Part shown: positions 27,343 through 35,533 of the stretch, one piece after another
Position numbering within the stretch: the stretch's first letter is position 1
Layout of the letters: each line of letters starts with the position of its first letter
Source of the DNA: Planctomycetota bacterium
GTDB lineage: Bacteria > Planctomycetota > Planctomycetia > Planctomycetales > Planctomycetaceae
Direction: 5' to 3'
NCBI GenBank assembly: GCA_018242525.1
Contig: JAFEBS010000055.1
Span: 37,556-101,555, forward strand
Length of the DNA stretch: 64,000 bases
Notes under the pieces: generated by a model
What the model was told of the DNA's origin: nothing
The model's input: the letters and a program-made list of their open reading frames with translations, nothing else
Database searches by the model: none
Translations under genes and position numbers: made by a program

Positions 27343-27831
27343 ATGCCTGACCCCAACGAAGAACTGTTGCAGCCTCATGCATTTTGGATGCGTGCTGCTC
27401 TCGACCAGGCTCGGCAAGCGTTTGAAGAAGGCGAAGTTCCGATTGGAGTAGTTATTGTTCACAACGACCGCATCATCGGCGCGGCGGGGAACCAGCGCGA
27501 GCAACTTCACGATCCAACTGCGCACGCAGAAATGATCGCGATCACCCAGGCCGCGGAATCCCTGGGGTCTTGGCGACTGCTCGATTGCACGCTCTACGCC
27601 ACGTTGGAACCGTGCCCCATGTGTGCCGGTGCGATCGTTCAAGCGCGAATTCCCACCGTGGTTTACGGCACCGCGGATGAAAAGGCAGGTGCCTGCCATA
27701 CGCTCTACCAGATCACCAACGATTCCCGGTTGAACCATCGAGCCACGGTCCTTGGAGGAGTCCTGCGGGAAGAATGCCGGGACCTGCTGCGGGAATTCTT
27801 CGCAATTCAGCGATCTCTCGGAAAGAAATAG
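27343..27831 (+). CDS. tadA: tRNA adenosine deaminase
   Basis: Zinc deaminase that makes inosine at the wobble position of tRNA-Arg(ACG). The 162 residues are typical. The catalytic H61-A-E63 and the zinc-binding P-C91-P-M-C94 are intact, and the C-terminal LREECRDLLREFF block helps distinguish it from guanine or cytosine deaminases, although that distinction is not absolute. The ATG at 27343 has no Shine-Dalgarno sequence but a promoter-like pair lies just upstream, which suggests a short or absent leader. Confidence 0.92.
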   Translation: MPDPNEELLQPHAFWMRAALDQARQAFEEGEVPIGVVIVHNDRIIGAAGNQREQLHDPTAHAEMIAITQAAESLGSWRLLDCTLYATLEPCPMCAGAIVQARIPTVVYGTADEKAGACHTLYQITNDSRLNHRATVLGGVLREECRDLLREFFAIQRSLGKK

Positions 27832-27955
27832 GCCGGAACAGTCGCTGAAAGTGTTGAATTTGTGTGGGTTTGTTGTTCTGTATCCGGATTTTGGACGTTA
27901 GTATTTCTGAATGGCGGTTGTGTGAAGTATCAGCGGACTGGCCACGGAGATCGAC

Positions 27956-29977
27956 ATGATTCCCGATGATCCCCGGTACGAAGACGATTTTGGGTGGCAG
28001 GACGAGCCTGTCCTGCTGGAACTGTCTGTCGCAGATGACGGTGAGTCTCCCGCCGATTCGTCGTGGATGGGGGGCGTTGCCGGCGCAACCCTTAGTATTC
28101 TGTTCCACGCCTGGCTGATTTTCACGCTGTCGGGCATCGTGATGCAGGACTCGGACTCAATTGAACTTGAGCCAATCCAGACGGTCTTCACCAATCCCCC
28201 ACCACCAGAACCCGAATTGGAAACACCGGAATACGAATTGGCCAACCCCGATGATCGGGAAACTGAAGTTCGCAAGGCGATCAACGCCATGTCGGTGGGA
28301 ATGGAACTGACGACCAAGCCAAATCCCGAAGTTGCTCCCGTGGCCACTCTCGATCTCAAGCTGGATGCGAAGCAGTTGCCGCGGTACGACATCCCTCAAG
28401 GTTTGGTCCTGAGCAAGACGATGGTCGTTCCCGGAACCACCGGGGAAGCGTTGATTCAGTTCGACACGGCCCTGGACCGCGTCACATGGGAAATTGCCCG
28501 CAACTTGCAGGAACGCAAGGTTCTGGTCGTCTGGATGATCGATGCGTCCGGCAGCGTTGTTCCGCAACGTCAGGCACTCGTCAAACGATTAAAGCGGATC
28601 TATGGCGAGTTGGGCGCGCTGGACAGTAACGGTCAGTTGCCGCGTCTGGAACAACCGCTGCTCAGTGGTGTGGTGCTGTTCGGCGCCAACACCACATTCG
28701 TCACGAAGGAACCGACCGACAAGATTGACGACATCGTGAACGGCATCCAGGGGGCTCCCACGGATCCATCCGGCGTCGAAAACGTTTTCACGGCAGTCAA
28801 CCAGGTGATGGACAATTGGCACAAGTACCGGACCGACAACGGCCGTCGAATGATGCTGGTCGCTCTCACCGACGAGGCGGGGGACGACTATGGCGAACCC
28901 CTGAAAGTGGCGATTACCAAATGTCAGCGTTACGGTGCCAAAGCGTACGTCATCGGCCCTGCCGCTCCGTTCGGTCGCCGCAAAGGATACATTCCCTACG
29001 TCGCCAAGGAAAATGGTCGAACGTATCAGTTGCCGGTCGATCTGGGGCCGGAATCCGTCGTCGTGGAAAACGTCGACCTGCCGTTCTGGTATGAAGGTCC
29101 TCAACTGACATACCTGTCGTCCGGCTTCGGCCCCTATGCGCTCAATCGACTGGTCAAAGAAACTGGCGGCGTTTACTTCATGACCAACATGACCACGAAT
29201 TCGGAACTGAGCACCATCGGTCAGTTTGACCCGGTGATGATGAAGTCGTACGAGCCTGATTATCGATTTGGCTCACCCGATGAATTCGTGAAGGACATGC
29301 TGCAGCATCCGTTGCGGGCGGCCGTCGTCGGCATGGCCAGGTACAGCCAGGAAACCGGCCTGCGGGCGCAGGGAACGCCGATGTTGGAATTTCGCGTCCA
29401 GGCCAACAACTTCCGCCAGCAGTTTACGGACGCTCAGAAATCGGCAGCCATCAGCAGTCTGGCCATTGAAAACATTCTGTCAAAGATGCCTCCGAATACC
29501 GAGAAGCTGTTTTCCAGTGAAGAATCGATGCGCTGGCGACTGGCGTTCAGCTTGAGCTACGGTCGACTGCTGGCTCAAAAGGTCCGAGCCTTTGAATACA
29601 ATTCGGCCCTGGCACAACTGAAGGGGACGTACACGGATTCTGACATTAACAACCGCGTCAACCATTTCATCTTCCGTCCGGACTCAACCCTGAATTACGC
29701 TCCCTCGTTGCGCAAACAGGCGAAGCTCGCCGAAGAACATCTACAACGGGTCATCAACGAGGCCCCCGGGACTCCCTGGGAAATGCTCGCCAAGCGTGAA
29801 TTGAAAGATGGCTTCGGCATCCGCGTGGTGGAACGATTTATTCCTCCCCCGCCGCCAGCTCCCAAGGCAGAACCGGGAAAAGCCAAACCGCGACCGAAGA
29901 TTCTGCCGGAACCGCAAAAGCCTCAACCAAAAGTCCCCAAGGCCAAGCCGGTCGAACCCGTCCTGCCGAAACTGTGA
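27956..29977 (+). CDS. VWA-domain membrane protein
   Basis: A 673-residue protein with one transmembrane helix (about 40-62, SILFHAWLIFTLSGIV), so an acidic N-terminus is in the cytoplasm and the rest outside. A Pro/Glu-rich segment leads to a VWA domain whose metal site is D196-A-S-G-S (MIDASGS), with LTDEAGDDYG supplying a further ligand. An alpha-helical part follows, and the last 45 residues are a Pro/Lys/Glu low-complexity tail (PKAEPGKAKPRPKI). Partner unknown. The stop codon is followed by a perfect hairpin terminator. Confidence 0.8.
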   Translation: MIPDDPRYEDDFGWQDEPVLLELSVADDGESPADSSWMGGVAGATLSILFHAWLIFTLSGIVMQDSDSIELEPIQTVFTNPPPPEPELETPEYELANPDDRETEVRKAINAMSVGMELTTKPNPEVAPVATLDLKLDAKQLPRYDIPQGLVLSKTMVVPGTTGEALIQFDTALDRVTWEIARNLQERKVLVVWMIDASGSVVPQRQALVKRLKRIYGELGALDSNGQLPRLEQPLLSGVVLFGANTTFVTKEPTDKIDDIVNGIQGAPTDPSGVENVFTAVNQVMDNWHKYRTDNGRRMMLVALTDEAGDDYGEPLKVAITKCQRYGAKAYVIGPAAPFGRRKGYIPYVAKENGRTYQLPVDLGPESVVVENVDLPFWYEGPQLTYLSSGFGPYALNRLVKETGGVYFMTNMTTNSELSTIGQFDPVMMKSYEPDYRFGSPDEFVKDMLQHPLRAAVVGMARYSQETGLRAQGTPMLEFRVQANNFRQQFTDAQKSAAISSLAIENILSKMPPNTEKLFSSEESMRWRLAFSLSYGRLLAQKVRAFEYNSALAQLKGTYTDSDINNRVNHFIFRPDSTLNYAPSLRKQAKLAEEHLQRVINEAPGTPWEMLAKRELKDGFGIRVVERFIPPPPPAPKAEPGKAKPRPKILPEPQKPQPKVPKAKPVEPVLPKL

Positions 29978-30038
29978 TGAACATTCCGGGGGCGTGTGCG
30001 AATGGCCTGCAAACGCCGCTGAAACAGTCTCAATAAAA

Positions 30039-30072
30039 AACACCTCGGCAACTCTGTGGTTGCCGAGGTGTT
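30039..30072 (-). terminator. strong bidirectional intrinsic terminator
   Basis: A perfect 14-bp stem, AACACCTCGGCAAC with GTTGCCGAGGTGTT, and a 6-base loop. Reading the minus strand, it is followed directly by TTTTTTATTG, so it is a canonical terminator for the APS kinase gene. On the plus strand the run is weaker (CGTGTTTTC) but it would also stop the VWA gene. Confidence 0.9.
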
Positions 30073-30156
30073 CGTGTTTTCAGGCTGGCATCCATCGACG
30101 GTCTGAAGTCAGGTACTCCGCGCCCCCCCTTTGGCCGGATTCCCGTACTTGAAAGC

Positions 30157-30768
30157 TCACACTGCCAGATAACCGTTCTTCTGCAGGTAGGCGATCACTT
30201 CATCGGCCAGTTCTTCGATCCCCTTGGTGTTCGAATCCAGCACCAGTTCGGGGTTGGTTGGCGCTTCGTAGGGAGCTGAAATTCCCGTGAAATTCGGCAG
30301 GTTGCCGGCGCGTGCCTTCTTGTACAGCCCCTTCGGATCGCGTTCTTCACACTTTTCCAAGGACGCATCGACGTAAATCTCGATGAATTCGTTCGCACCC
30401 AACACGGCGCGAACTTTGTCCCGGTCGTCGCGGTACGGCGAAATGAACGCGGTCAGAGCGAAGGTTCCGGCGTGAGCGAACAATTTGGCGACTTCACCGA
30501 TCCGGCGAATGTTTTCGGTCCGGTCTTCGGGGCTGAATCCCAGGTTCTTGTTCAGACCCATGCGGATATTGTCACCATCGAGCACAAAGCTATGCTTGCC
30601 AGCGAGATACAGCTTGTAATCCACCGCGTTGGCGATGGTGCTCTTGCCGCAGGCGGACAATCCGGTGAACCACAGCACGGCCCCCTTGTGTCCATTCAAT
30701 TTGAACCGTTCATCCTTTGACACCAGATGTTCGTGCCAGGTGACGTTGGTGGCCTTCTGCTCGGTCAT
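30157..30768 (-). CDS. cysC: adenylyl-sulfate kinase
   Basis: APS kinase that phosphorylates adenylyl sulfate to PAPS, the sulfonate donor. The 203 residues are typical. The P-loop reads GLSACGKST (36-44); the usual GLSGSGKST is changed at two positions. DGDNIRMGLNKNLGFS, NIRRIGEVAKLF and AFISPYRDDRDKVR (with the phospho-serine) complete the site. The ATG at 30768 is preceded by AGGAG; the frame opens at a TTG at 30774. No sulfurylase (cysD/N or sat) is adjacent, so it may supply PAPS for sulfation of secreted polymers, a plausible use in a marine or sulfatase-rich planctomycete. Confidence 0.95.
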   Translation of the reverse strand: MTEQKATNVTWHEHLVSKDERFKLNGHKGAVLWFTGLSACGKSTIANAVDYKLYLAGKHSFVLDGDNIRMGLNKNLGFSPEDRTENIRRIGEVAKLFAHAGTFALTAFISPYRDDRDKVRAVLGANEFIEIYVDASLEKCEERDPKGLYKKARAGNLPNFTGISAPYEAPTNPELVLDSNTKGIEELADEVIAYLQKNGYLAV

Positions 30769-31016
30769 GAACAAGGAACTCCTGCAATGGGTGACAGATC
30801 TCAGCGAAATTTCGATCCAATGGGAAGGATCAGAGTGTCGTGGAGTGTAGGAAAACCGGGTGGCTGATGGAAGCGAAGACCAATCGGCGTCAAACCGGTC
30901 TGTTTTCCGGCTGAGCCGATGGCGAGCCCTGCCGCCCGCGAATATACTTCAGCCTCCACCTGCACTCCGGCTTTGCCCCGTAAAGCCCACTGCCCAAGAA
31001 CGGGCTGAGAGAGATC

Positions 31017-32087
31017 ATGACTGCGACTCAGACGATGCAACCCCTGCAAGATGTGCATGTTCGCGAGACCGTTACGCTGGTTTCTCCGCGCTATTTGAAA
31101 CAGGAAGAAAACGTCACCGATGCGGCTGTGCGGACGGTGATCGAAGGCCGGGAAGCGGTCAAACGGATCATTTCAGGCGACGACCCACGGCTGATCGTGG
31201 TGGTGGGGCCCTGTTCGATCCATCACCAGGGAGCAGCCCTGGAATATGCCCGAAAGCTGAAGGAGCTGGCTGACAAGGTCAAAGACCAGATTCTGGTCAT
31301 CATGCGGGTCTATTTTGAAAAGCCACGCACGACGGTTGGCTGGAAGGGTTTGATCAATGATCCCCACCTGAATGACACGTTCGACATTCAGACCGGCCTG
31401 AAAATTGCCCGACGCGTCCTGCTGGAAGTGGCAGACATGGGTTTGCCGGCGGCCACAGAAATGCTGGAACCGATTACGCCCCAATACATTGCGGACCTGG
31501 TATCGCTGACTGCCATCGGGGCGAGAACCACCGAATCGCCAACGCACCGCCAGATGGCCAGCGGTCTGTCCATGCCCGTCGGCTTCAAGAATGGGACCGA
31601 TGGCAGTCTGCAGGTTGCCCTGGACGCCATGATGGCTTCCGGTTCGGCCCACAGTTTCCTGGGAATCGACAACGATGGCCAGACTTGCATCGTCAACACC
31701 AAGGGAAACCCTTGGGGCTTCCTGATTCTGCGCGGCGGCCGTTCCGGCCCCAATTATGACAGCGCCAGCCTGACTGAAGCCGTCGAACTGCTGACCAAAT
31801 TCAAATTGCCCCCACGCCTGATGGTCGACTGCAGTCACGCCAACTCCAACAAGGATTATCGTCTGCAGAATGTCGCCTGGAACGACTGCATCGCCCAGCG
31901 ACTGGCCGGCAATCGCAACCTGGTCGGCCTGATGCTCGAAAGCAATCTGCGGCCCGGCAACCAGGCTCTGACTGCCAACCTGGACGAGTTGCAATATGGC
32001 GTCTCGATCACGGACGGCTGCATCGGCTGGGAAGAAACCGAGCAACTGATCCTGAACGCCCACGAACAACTCAGCAACGCGGGCTGA
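31017..32087 (+). CDS. aroG: 3-deoxy-7-phosphoheptulonate synthase (class I)
   Basis: Entry enzyme of the shikimate pathway, condensing PEP with erythrose 4-phosphate. The 356 residues and the blocks GPCSIHH, KPRTTVGWKGLINDP, ESPTHRQMASG, FKNGTDG and GNPWGFLILRGG place it in the type I-alpha family. The final VDCSHANSNK provides metal ligands. Which amino acid inhibits it cannot be read from sequence alone, so the symbol is tentative between aroF, aroG and aroH. The ATG at 31017 follows AGAGAGATC, a weak GAG-type site. Divergent from cysC, with a 248-bp gap that holds both promoters. Confidence 0.93.
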   Translation: MTATQTMQPLQDVHVRETVTLVSPRYLKQEENVTDAAVRTVIEGREAVKRIISGDDPRLIVVVGPCSIHHQGAALEYARKLKELADKVKDQILVIMRVYFEKPRTTVGWKGLINDPHLNDTFDIQTGLKIARRVLLEVADMGLPAATEMLEPITPQYIADLVSLTAIGARTTESPTHRQMASGLSMPVGFKNGTDGSLQVALDAMMASGSAHSFLGIDNDGQTCIVNTKGNPWGFLILRGGRSGPNYDSASLTEAVELLTKFKLPPRLMVDCSHANSNKDYRLQNVAWNDCIAQRLAGNRNLVGLMLESNLRPGNQALTANLDELQYGVSITDGCIGWEETEQLILNAHEQLSNAG

Positions 32088-32198
32088 TCCGCCTGCTGTT
32101 CGACGCACCCCAATTCGGGGATTCGTGAGGATGCGGCTGGCAACTCCGACTGTCCGTCGCAAGGACTTCGCGGACACAAACCGGGTCCTCGAACCGGT

Positions 32199-32810
32199 CT
32201 ACTTCTCGTTCAGCAACTTCTCAGACGCAGCGACAATTGACAGCCGTGCAGGTTCGTTACACTTGCCGGCCTTGAACTGGAATCTCTCGACAATCCGCCG
32301 GTCCTGGTAGGTGACAACCGCTACCGAGGAATCACGCGGGAATGCAAGCGTTGAGCCCTGCGTTGTTGCATCACCGGTGACCGTCAGGGGAAGCTCGATT
32401 TTTTCGTCGAATGCCAGTGTCTGCAATCGCGCGGAATCCCGTTGAGGAGTCTCAGTCAGCAGCACGGCGAAACAACGCAAGCCATCAGCACGATGCCGGT
32501 CCACTGTTCGATCCAGATCTTTTAACAGCGCCGTGACGTCGGGCCCCAGATCTCGCAAGAAAACAATCACCACCGGGCGATCGCCGTTGCGACAGACATA
32601 GCACACGGACTTGCCGGCCAATGGACCAGTCACCGCACGGACGTAAAACGACGGAACTTCCGTTCCGGAAGTCGCATTGGACTTGGAGATCAATCCGTCA
32701 GCACCGGCGGTTGTCACGGTCACCAGCAACAGCACGACAGCGGACAATGACCAGATCTGGCTGGACAAGCAGCGGCTTTGAGTCGACGGAATTTCTGCTG
32801 AACCGGCCAT
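32199..32810 (-). CDS. exported thioredoxin-like hypothetical protein
   Basis: A 203-residue protein with a signal peptide (LSAVVLLLVTVTTAGADG). The mature domain begins with VCYVCRNGDRPVVIVFLRD, which resembles the first strand and CxxC of a thioredoxin fold, although the CYVC pair lies before the strand. DSSVAVVTYQDRRIVERFQF is also typical of that fold. The ATG at 32810 has AGGGG 8 bases upstream; the frame remains open to 32870. Possibly a periplasmic redox protein; not certain. Convergent with the DAHP synthase gene across 111 bp that hold no clear feature. Confidence 0.65.
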   Translation of the reverse strand: MAGSAEIPSTQSRCLSSQIWSLSAVVLLLVTVTTAGADGLISKSNATSGTEVPSFYVRAVTGPLAGKSVCYVCRNGDRPVVIVFLRDLGPDVTALLKDLDRTVDRHRADGLRCFAVLLTETPQRDSARLQTLAFDEKIELPLTVTGDATTQGSTLAFPRDSSVAVVTYQDRRIVERFQFKAGKCNEPARLSIVAASEKLLNEK

Positions 32811-33025
32811 CCGCATCCCCTGCGACGGAAAACGATTCCAGATTCTGACGGCGCCGGGCGGTCGCTGCAATCCCTTCCGACGCGACGCCGCCGAGTTCTG
32901 TCTCTATAATCCCCAGTGATTGGCCAACCGTTACCATCGCGGACGCGGAACGGCTGCAAATCGGTCCCCCTTTCTGAAATCAATCGTCCGAACTGCACTC
33001 ATACGCCCAATGGAAATTGGTTGAG

Positions 33026-35521
33026 ATGGATCGCCTGCAACAACTTCTCGCATGGTACCTGGGACTGAAGGCCCCTGCCCCCGGGGAAGGTACGCAGTGG
33101 CGGATGGACTGGCGCATGCCCGCCCCGTCGTGGCTGATCGCCATTCTGACGGCCGCCGCAGTCGTCTATGTCACCTGGATTTATCGTCGTGACGGCGAAT
33201 CCCTGAATCTGCGGCAACGTCTGACTCTGTGCGCGCTGCGGATTCTGGTCCTGGCAGTGATCCTGGCGATGCTGACAGAACTGAGTCTGACCGTGGAGCG
33301 GACGGGGTTGCCCAGCATTGCTGTCATGATCGACACTTCGGCCAGCATGTCACTTCAGGATCAGTATCCGCCCGGAACCAGGGCGGCGCAACAGGCGAAT
33401 GCGATTTCTCAAATTCCCGGTCGCGATTCCCATCGCCTGGCCCTGACACAGGACGTGCTTACGCGCCACGACGGTCAGTTCCTGCGGGAACTGCAAAAAC
33501 ACCATCAGGTCCACATGTACCGATTCTCGGAAACCGCCGCGCCGTTGAATGCGGGAAACCTGGATGAGTCGCAGGCAGCGTCGACGGTGGAAGTTCCCGT
33601 CGAAGCCACCGCTTCGGACACACCAGCGACTGACCCCAATGTGCCTCGTCAGCGCAGGGTGTCTACATTTGTCGCCGCCTTGGAAGAAGTTCAATCCCTG
33701 CGGGCCGACGGTGAACAAACCCGTCCCGCTCCCGCTGTCAAGAAGGTTCTGGCCGATCTGCGTGGAACACCGCCTGCCGCCCTGATCCTGTTTACCGATG
33801 GCGTGGCCAGTGTCTCCGAAGTCGACAAACTGTCCACCATTGCCGATTCGGTCCGTCGCAAAGGAGTGCAACTGCACATCGTCGGAATGGGCAGCGACGA
33901 GGCTTCCAAGGATATCTTAATTTATGACACGCTGGTGGACGAAGTCGCGTTTGTCGGCGACCCGATGTCATTCAGCGCCAAGGTCAAGAGCTTTGGCTAT
34001 GCCGGAAAGAAACTCGTACTGCAACTACGCAAGGAGGGAGACGATGCCGTGCTGGCATCGCAGGAAATCAAGCCTCTTCCGGACGGACAGCCGCTGAAGG
34101 TGGAGCTGGCGTACACCTCCAGCACCGCCGGAGAATACGACCTGATCCTGGAGGTTGTGCCGGAATCCGATGAAACCAACAAATCCAACAACGCCGAGAT
34201 GCGTCATGTCAGTGTGCGCGAAGAAAAGATTCGAGTCCTGCTGGTCGATGGAGTGCCGCGTTATGAATTCCGCTACCTGAAGCAACTGTTTGAGCGAGAC
34301 AAGTCGACCGAGTTGAGCACCCTGCTGCAGGATGCGGACCTGGAGTATTCGCAGGAGGACCGCACGGCACTGGAACACTTTCCCGTGAAGAAAGAGGATC
34401 TCGCCAAGTTCGATGTGATCGTGATCGGCGACATCGCACCGGGAGTCCTGGGACCGGCCGTCATGGAGAACATCCGCGACTTTGTGCGTGAAAAGGGAGG
34501 CAGTGTGGTGTTCATTGCCGGTCCCCAATCGAATCCCGTGGCGATGAATGGAACACCGCTGGAATCATTATTGCCGTTTGAACCCGCCAATGTGAAGGTT
34601 CCCGCAGCGGATGCCCAGTCGTTCGACAGTTTTCATCCCGTACTGACATTGGACGGAAAAAAGGGGAATAGCCTGTTTCGGCTGGGGGATGGAGAATCGG
34701 ACAGCCTTTCGATCTGGAATGGACTGCCAAGCCTGAACTGGTTTGTGGAAATCCCAAAGGTAAAACCGGGAGTGCGTGTGTTCGCCGAACATCCCTTGAA
34801 GTCGGGAGCCAATGGACGCCTGCCGATCATCATGTTGCAGCAGGTGGGCGCGGGAAAGGTCCTGTACCATGCCACCGACGAATCGTGGCGCTGGCGATTC
34901 CGTCGTGGCGATGCGGTGTACGGCCGCTACTGGATCCAGGCCGTGCGGTATCTGAGCCGGGGCCGATTAATTGGAAAGGATCGTACGGCGGATCTGAGCG
35001 TCGATCAGCTCGTTTATCAGAGGGGCCAGCCGGTGACCCTGCGCGTCCGGTTTGTTGACGAAAAGTTCCTGCCGACCGATGCCAGCGGAGTGACCGTCAT
35101 GGTCGAGCGGAAGGGGGAAGGACGTTCGCCCGTCAAACTGACGCGAATGCGTGAGGCTCCAACCATGTTTGAAGGTCAGATGACCCGGCTGGCGGACGGC
35201 AATTATCATGCCTGGATTTCCCAGCCCGCTTTCAATGAAGCCCCTCCCTCGACCGATTTTCGGATCGAGGCACCACTGCGGGAACTGCAGCGACGCGGCA
35301 TGGACAAGACGGACATGCAGTTGGCGGCCCGTCAATCCAATGGTCGATTCTATTCATTGGAAGATGTCGACCGGTTACCCGAAGAGATTCCACTGGGAAC
35401 TCCCATCCCGCTGCAGACGGACAATCCGATTCCATTATGGAATCGTTGGGAATTCCTGTCGTTGTTCGCCACGCTGCTGACCAGTGAATGGATGCTGCGG
35501 AAACGCTGGCGACTCGTTTAA
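33026..35521 (+). CDS. VWA and GATase1-like membrane protein
   Basis: An 831-residue protein with two N-terminal transmembrane helices (about 37-54 and 72-88) and one near the C-terminus (SLFATLLTSEWML). Between them: a VWA domain whose metal site is D103-T-S-A-S, a spacer, and a region whose strands (VLLVDGVPRYEFRYLKQLF; VIVIGDIAPG; GGSVVFIAGPQSNP) match the class I glutamine amidotransferase-like fold seen in related planctomycete proteins. That fold usually lacks the catalytic triad in such membrane proteins. The ATG at 33026 is preferred to the in-frame TTG at 33017. It is followed after 12 bp by the beta-helix gene, so the two are probably one transcript. Confidence 0.85.
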   Translation: MDRLQQLLAWYLGLKAPAPGEGTQWRMDWRMPAPSWLIAILTAAAVVYVTWIYRRDGESLNLRQRLTLCALRILVLAVILAMLTELSLTVERTGLPSIAVMIDTSASMSLQDQYPPGTRAAQQANAISQIPGRDSHRLALTQDVLTRHDGQFLRELQKHHQVHMYRFSETAAPLNAGNLDESQAASTVEVPVEATASDTPATDPNVPRQRRVSTFVAALEEVQSLRADGEQTRPAPAVKKVLADLRGTPPAALILFTDGVASVSEVDKLSTIADSVRRKGVQLHIVGMGSDEASKDILIYDTLVDEVAFVGDPMSFSAKVKSFGYAGKKLVLQLRKEGDDAVLASQEIKPLPDGQPLKVELAYTSSTAGEYDLILEVVPESDETNKSNNAEMRHVSVREEKIRVLLVDGVPRYEFRYLKQLFERDKSTELSTLLQDADLEYSQEDRTALEHFPVKKEDLAKFDVIVIGDIAPGVLGPAVMENIRDFVREKGGSVVFIAGPQSNPVAMNGTPLESLLPFEPANVKVPAADAQSFDSFHPVLTLDGKKGNSLFRLGDGESDSLSIWNGLPSLNWFVEIPKVKPGVRVFAEHPLKSGANGRLPIIMLQQVGAGKVLYHATDESWRWRFRRGDAVYGRYWIQAVRYLSRGRLIGKDRTADLSVDQLVYQRGQPVTLRVRFVDEKFLPTDASGVTVMVERKGEGRSPVKLTRMREAPTMFEGQMTRLADGNYHAWISQPAFNEAPPSTDFRIEAPLRELQRRGMDKTDMQLAARQSNGRFYSLEDVDRLPEEIPLGTPIPLQTDNPIPLWNRWEFLSLFATLLTSEWMLRKRWRLV

Positions 35522-35533
35522 GGGACCGGGGAC

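Noticed and set aside
31173..32177. Minus-strand frame opposite the DAHP synthase
   Set aside because: Mirror of a strongly supported gene, no family resemblance.
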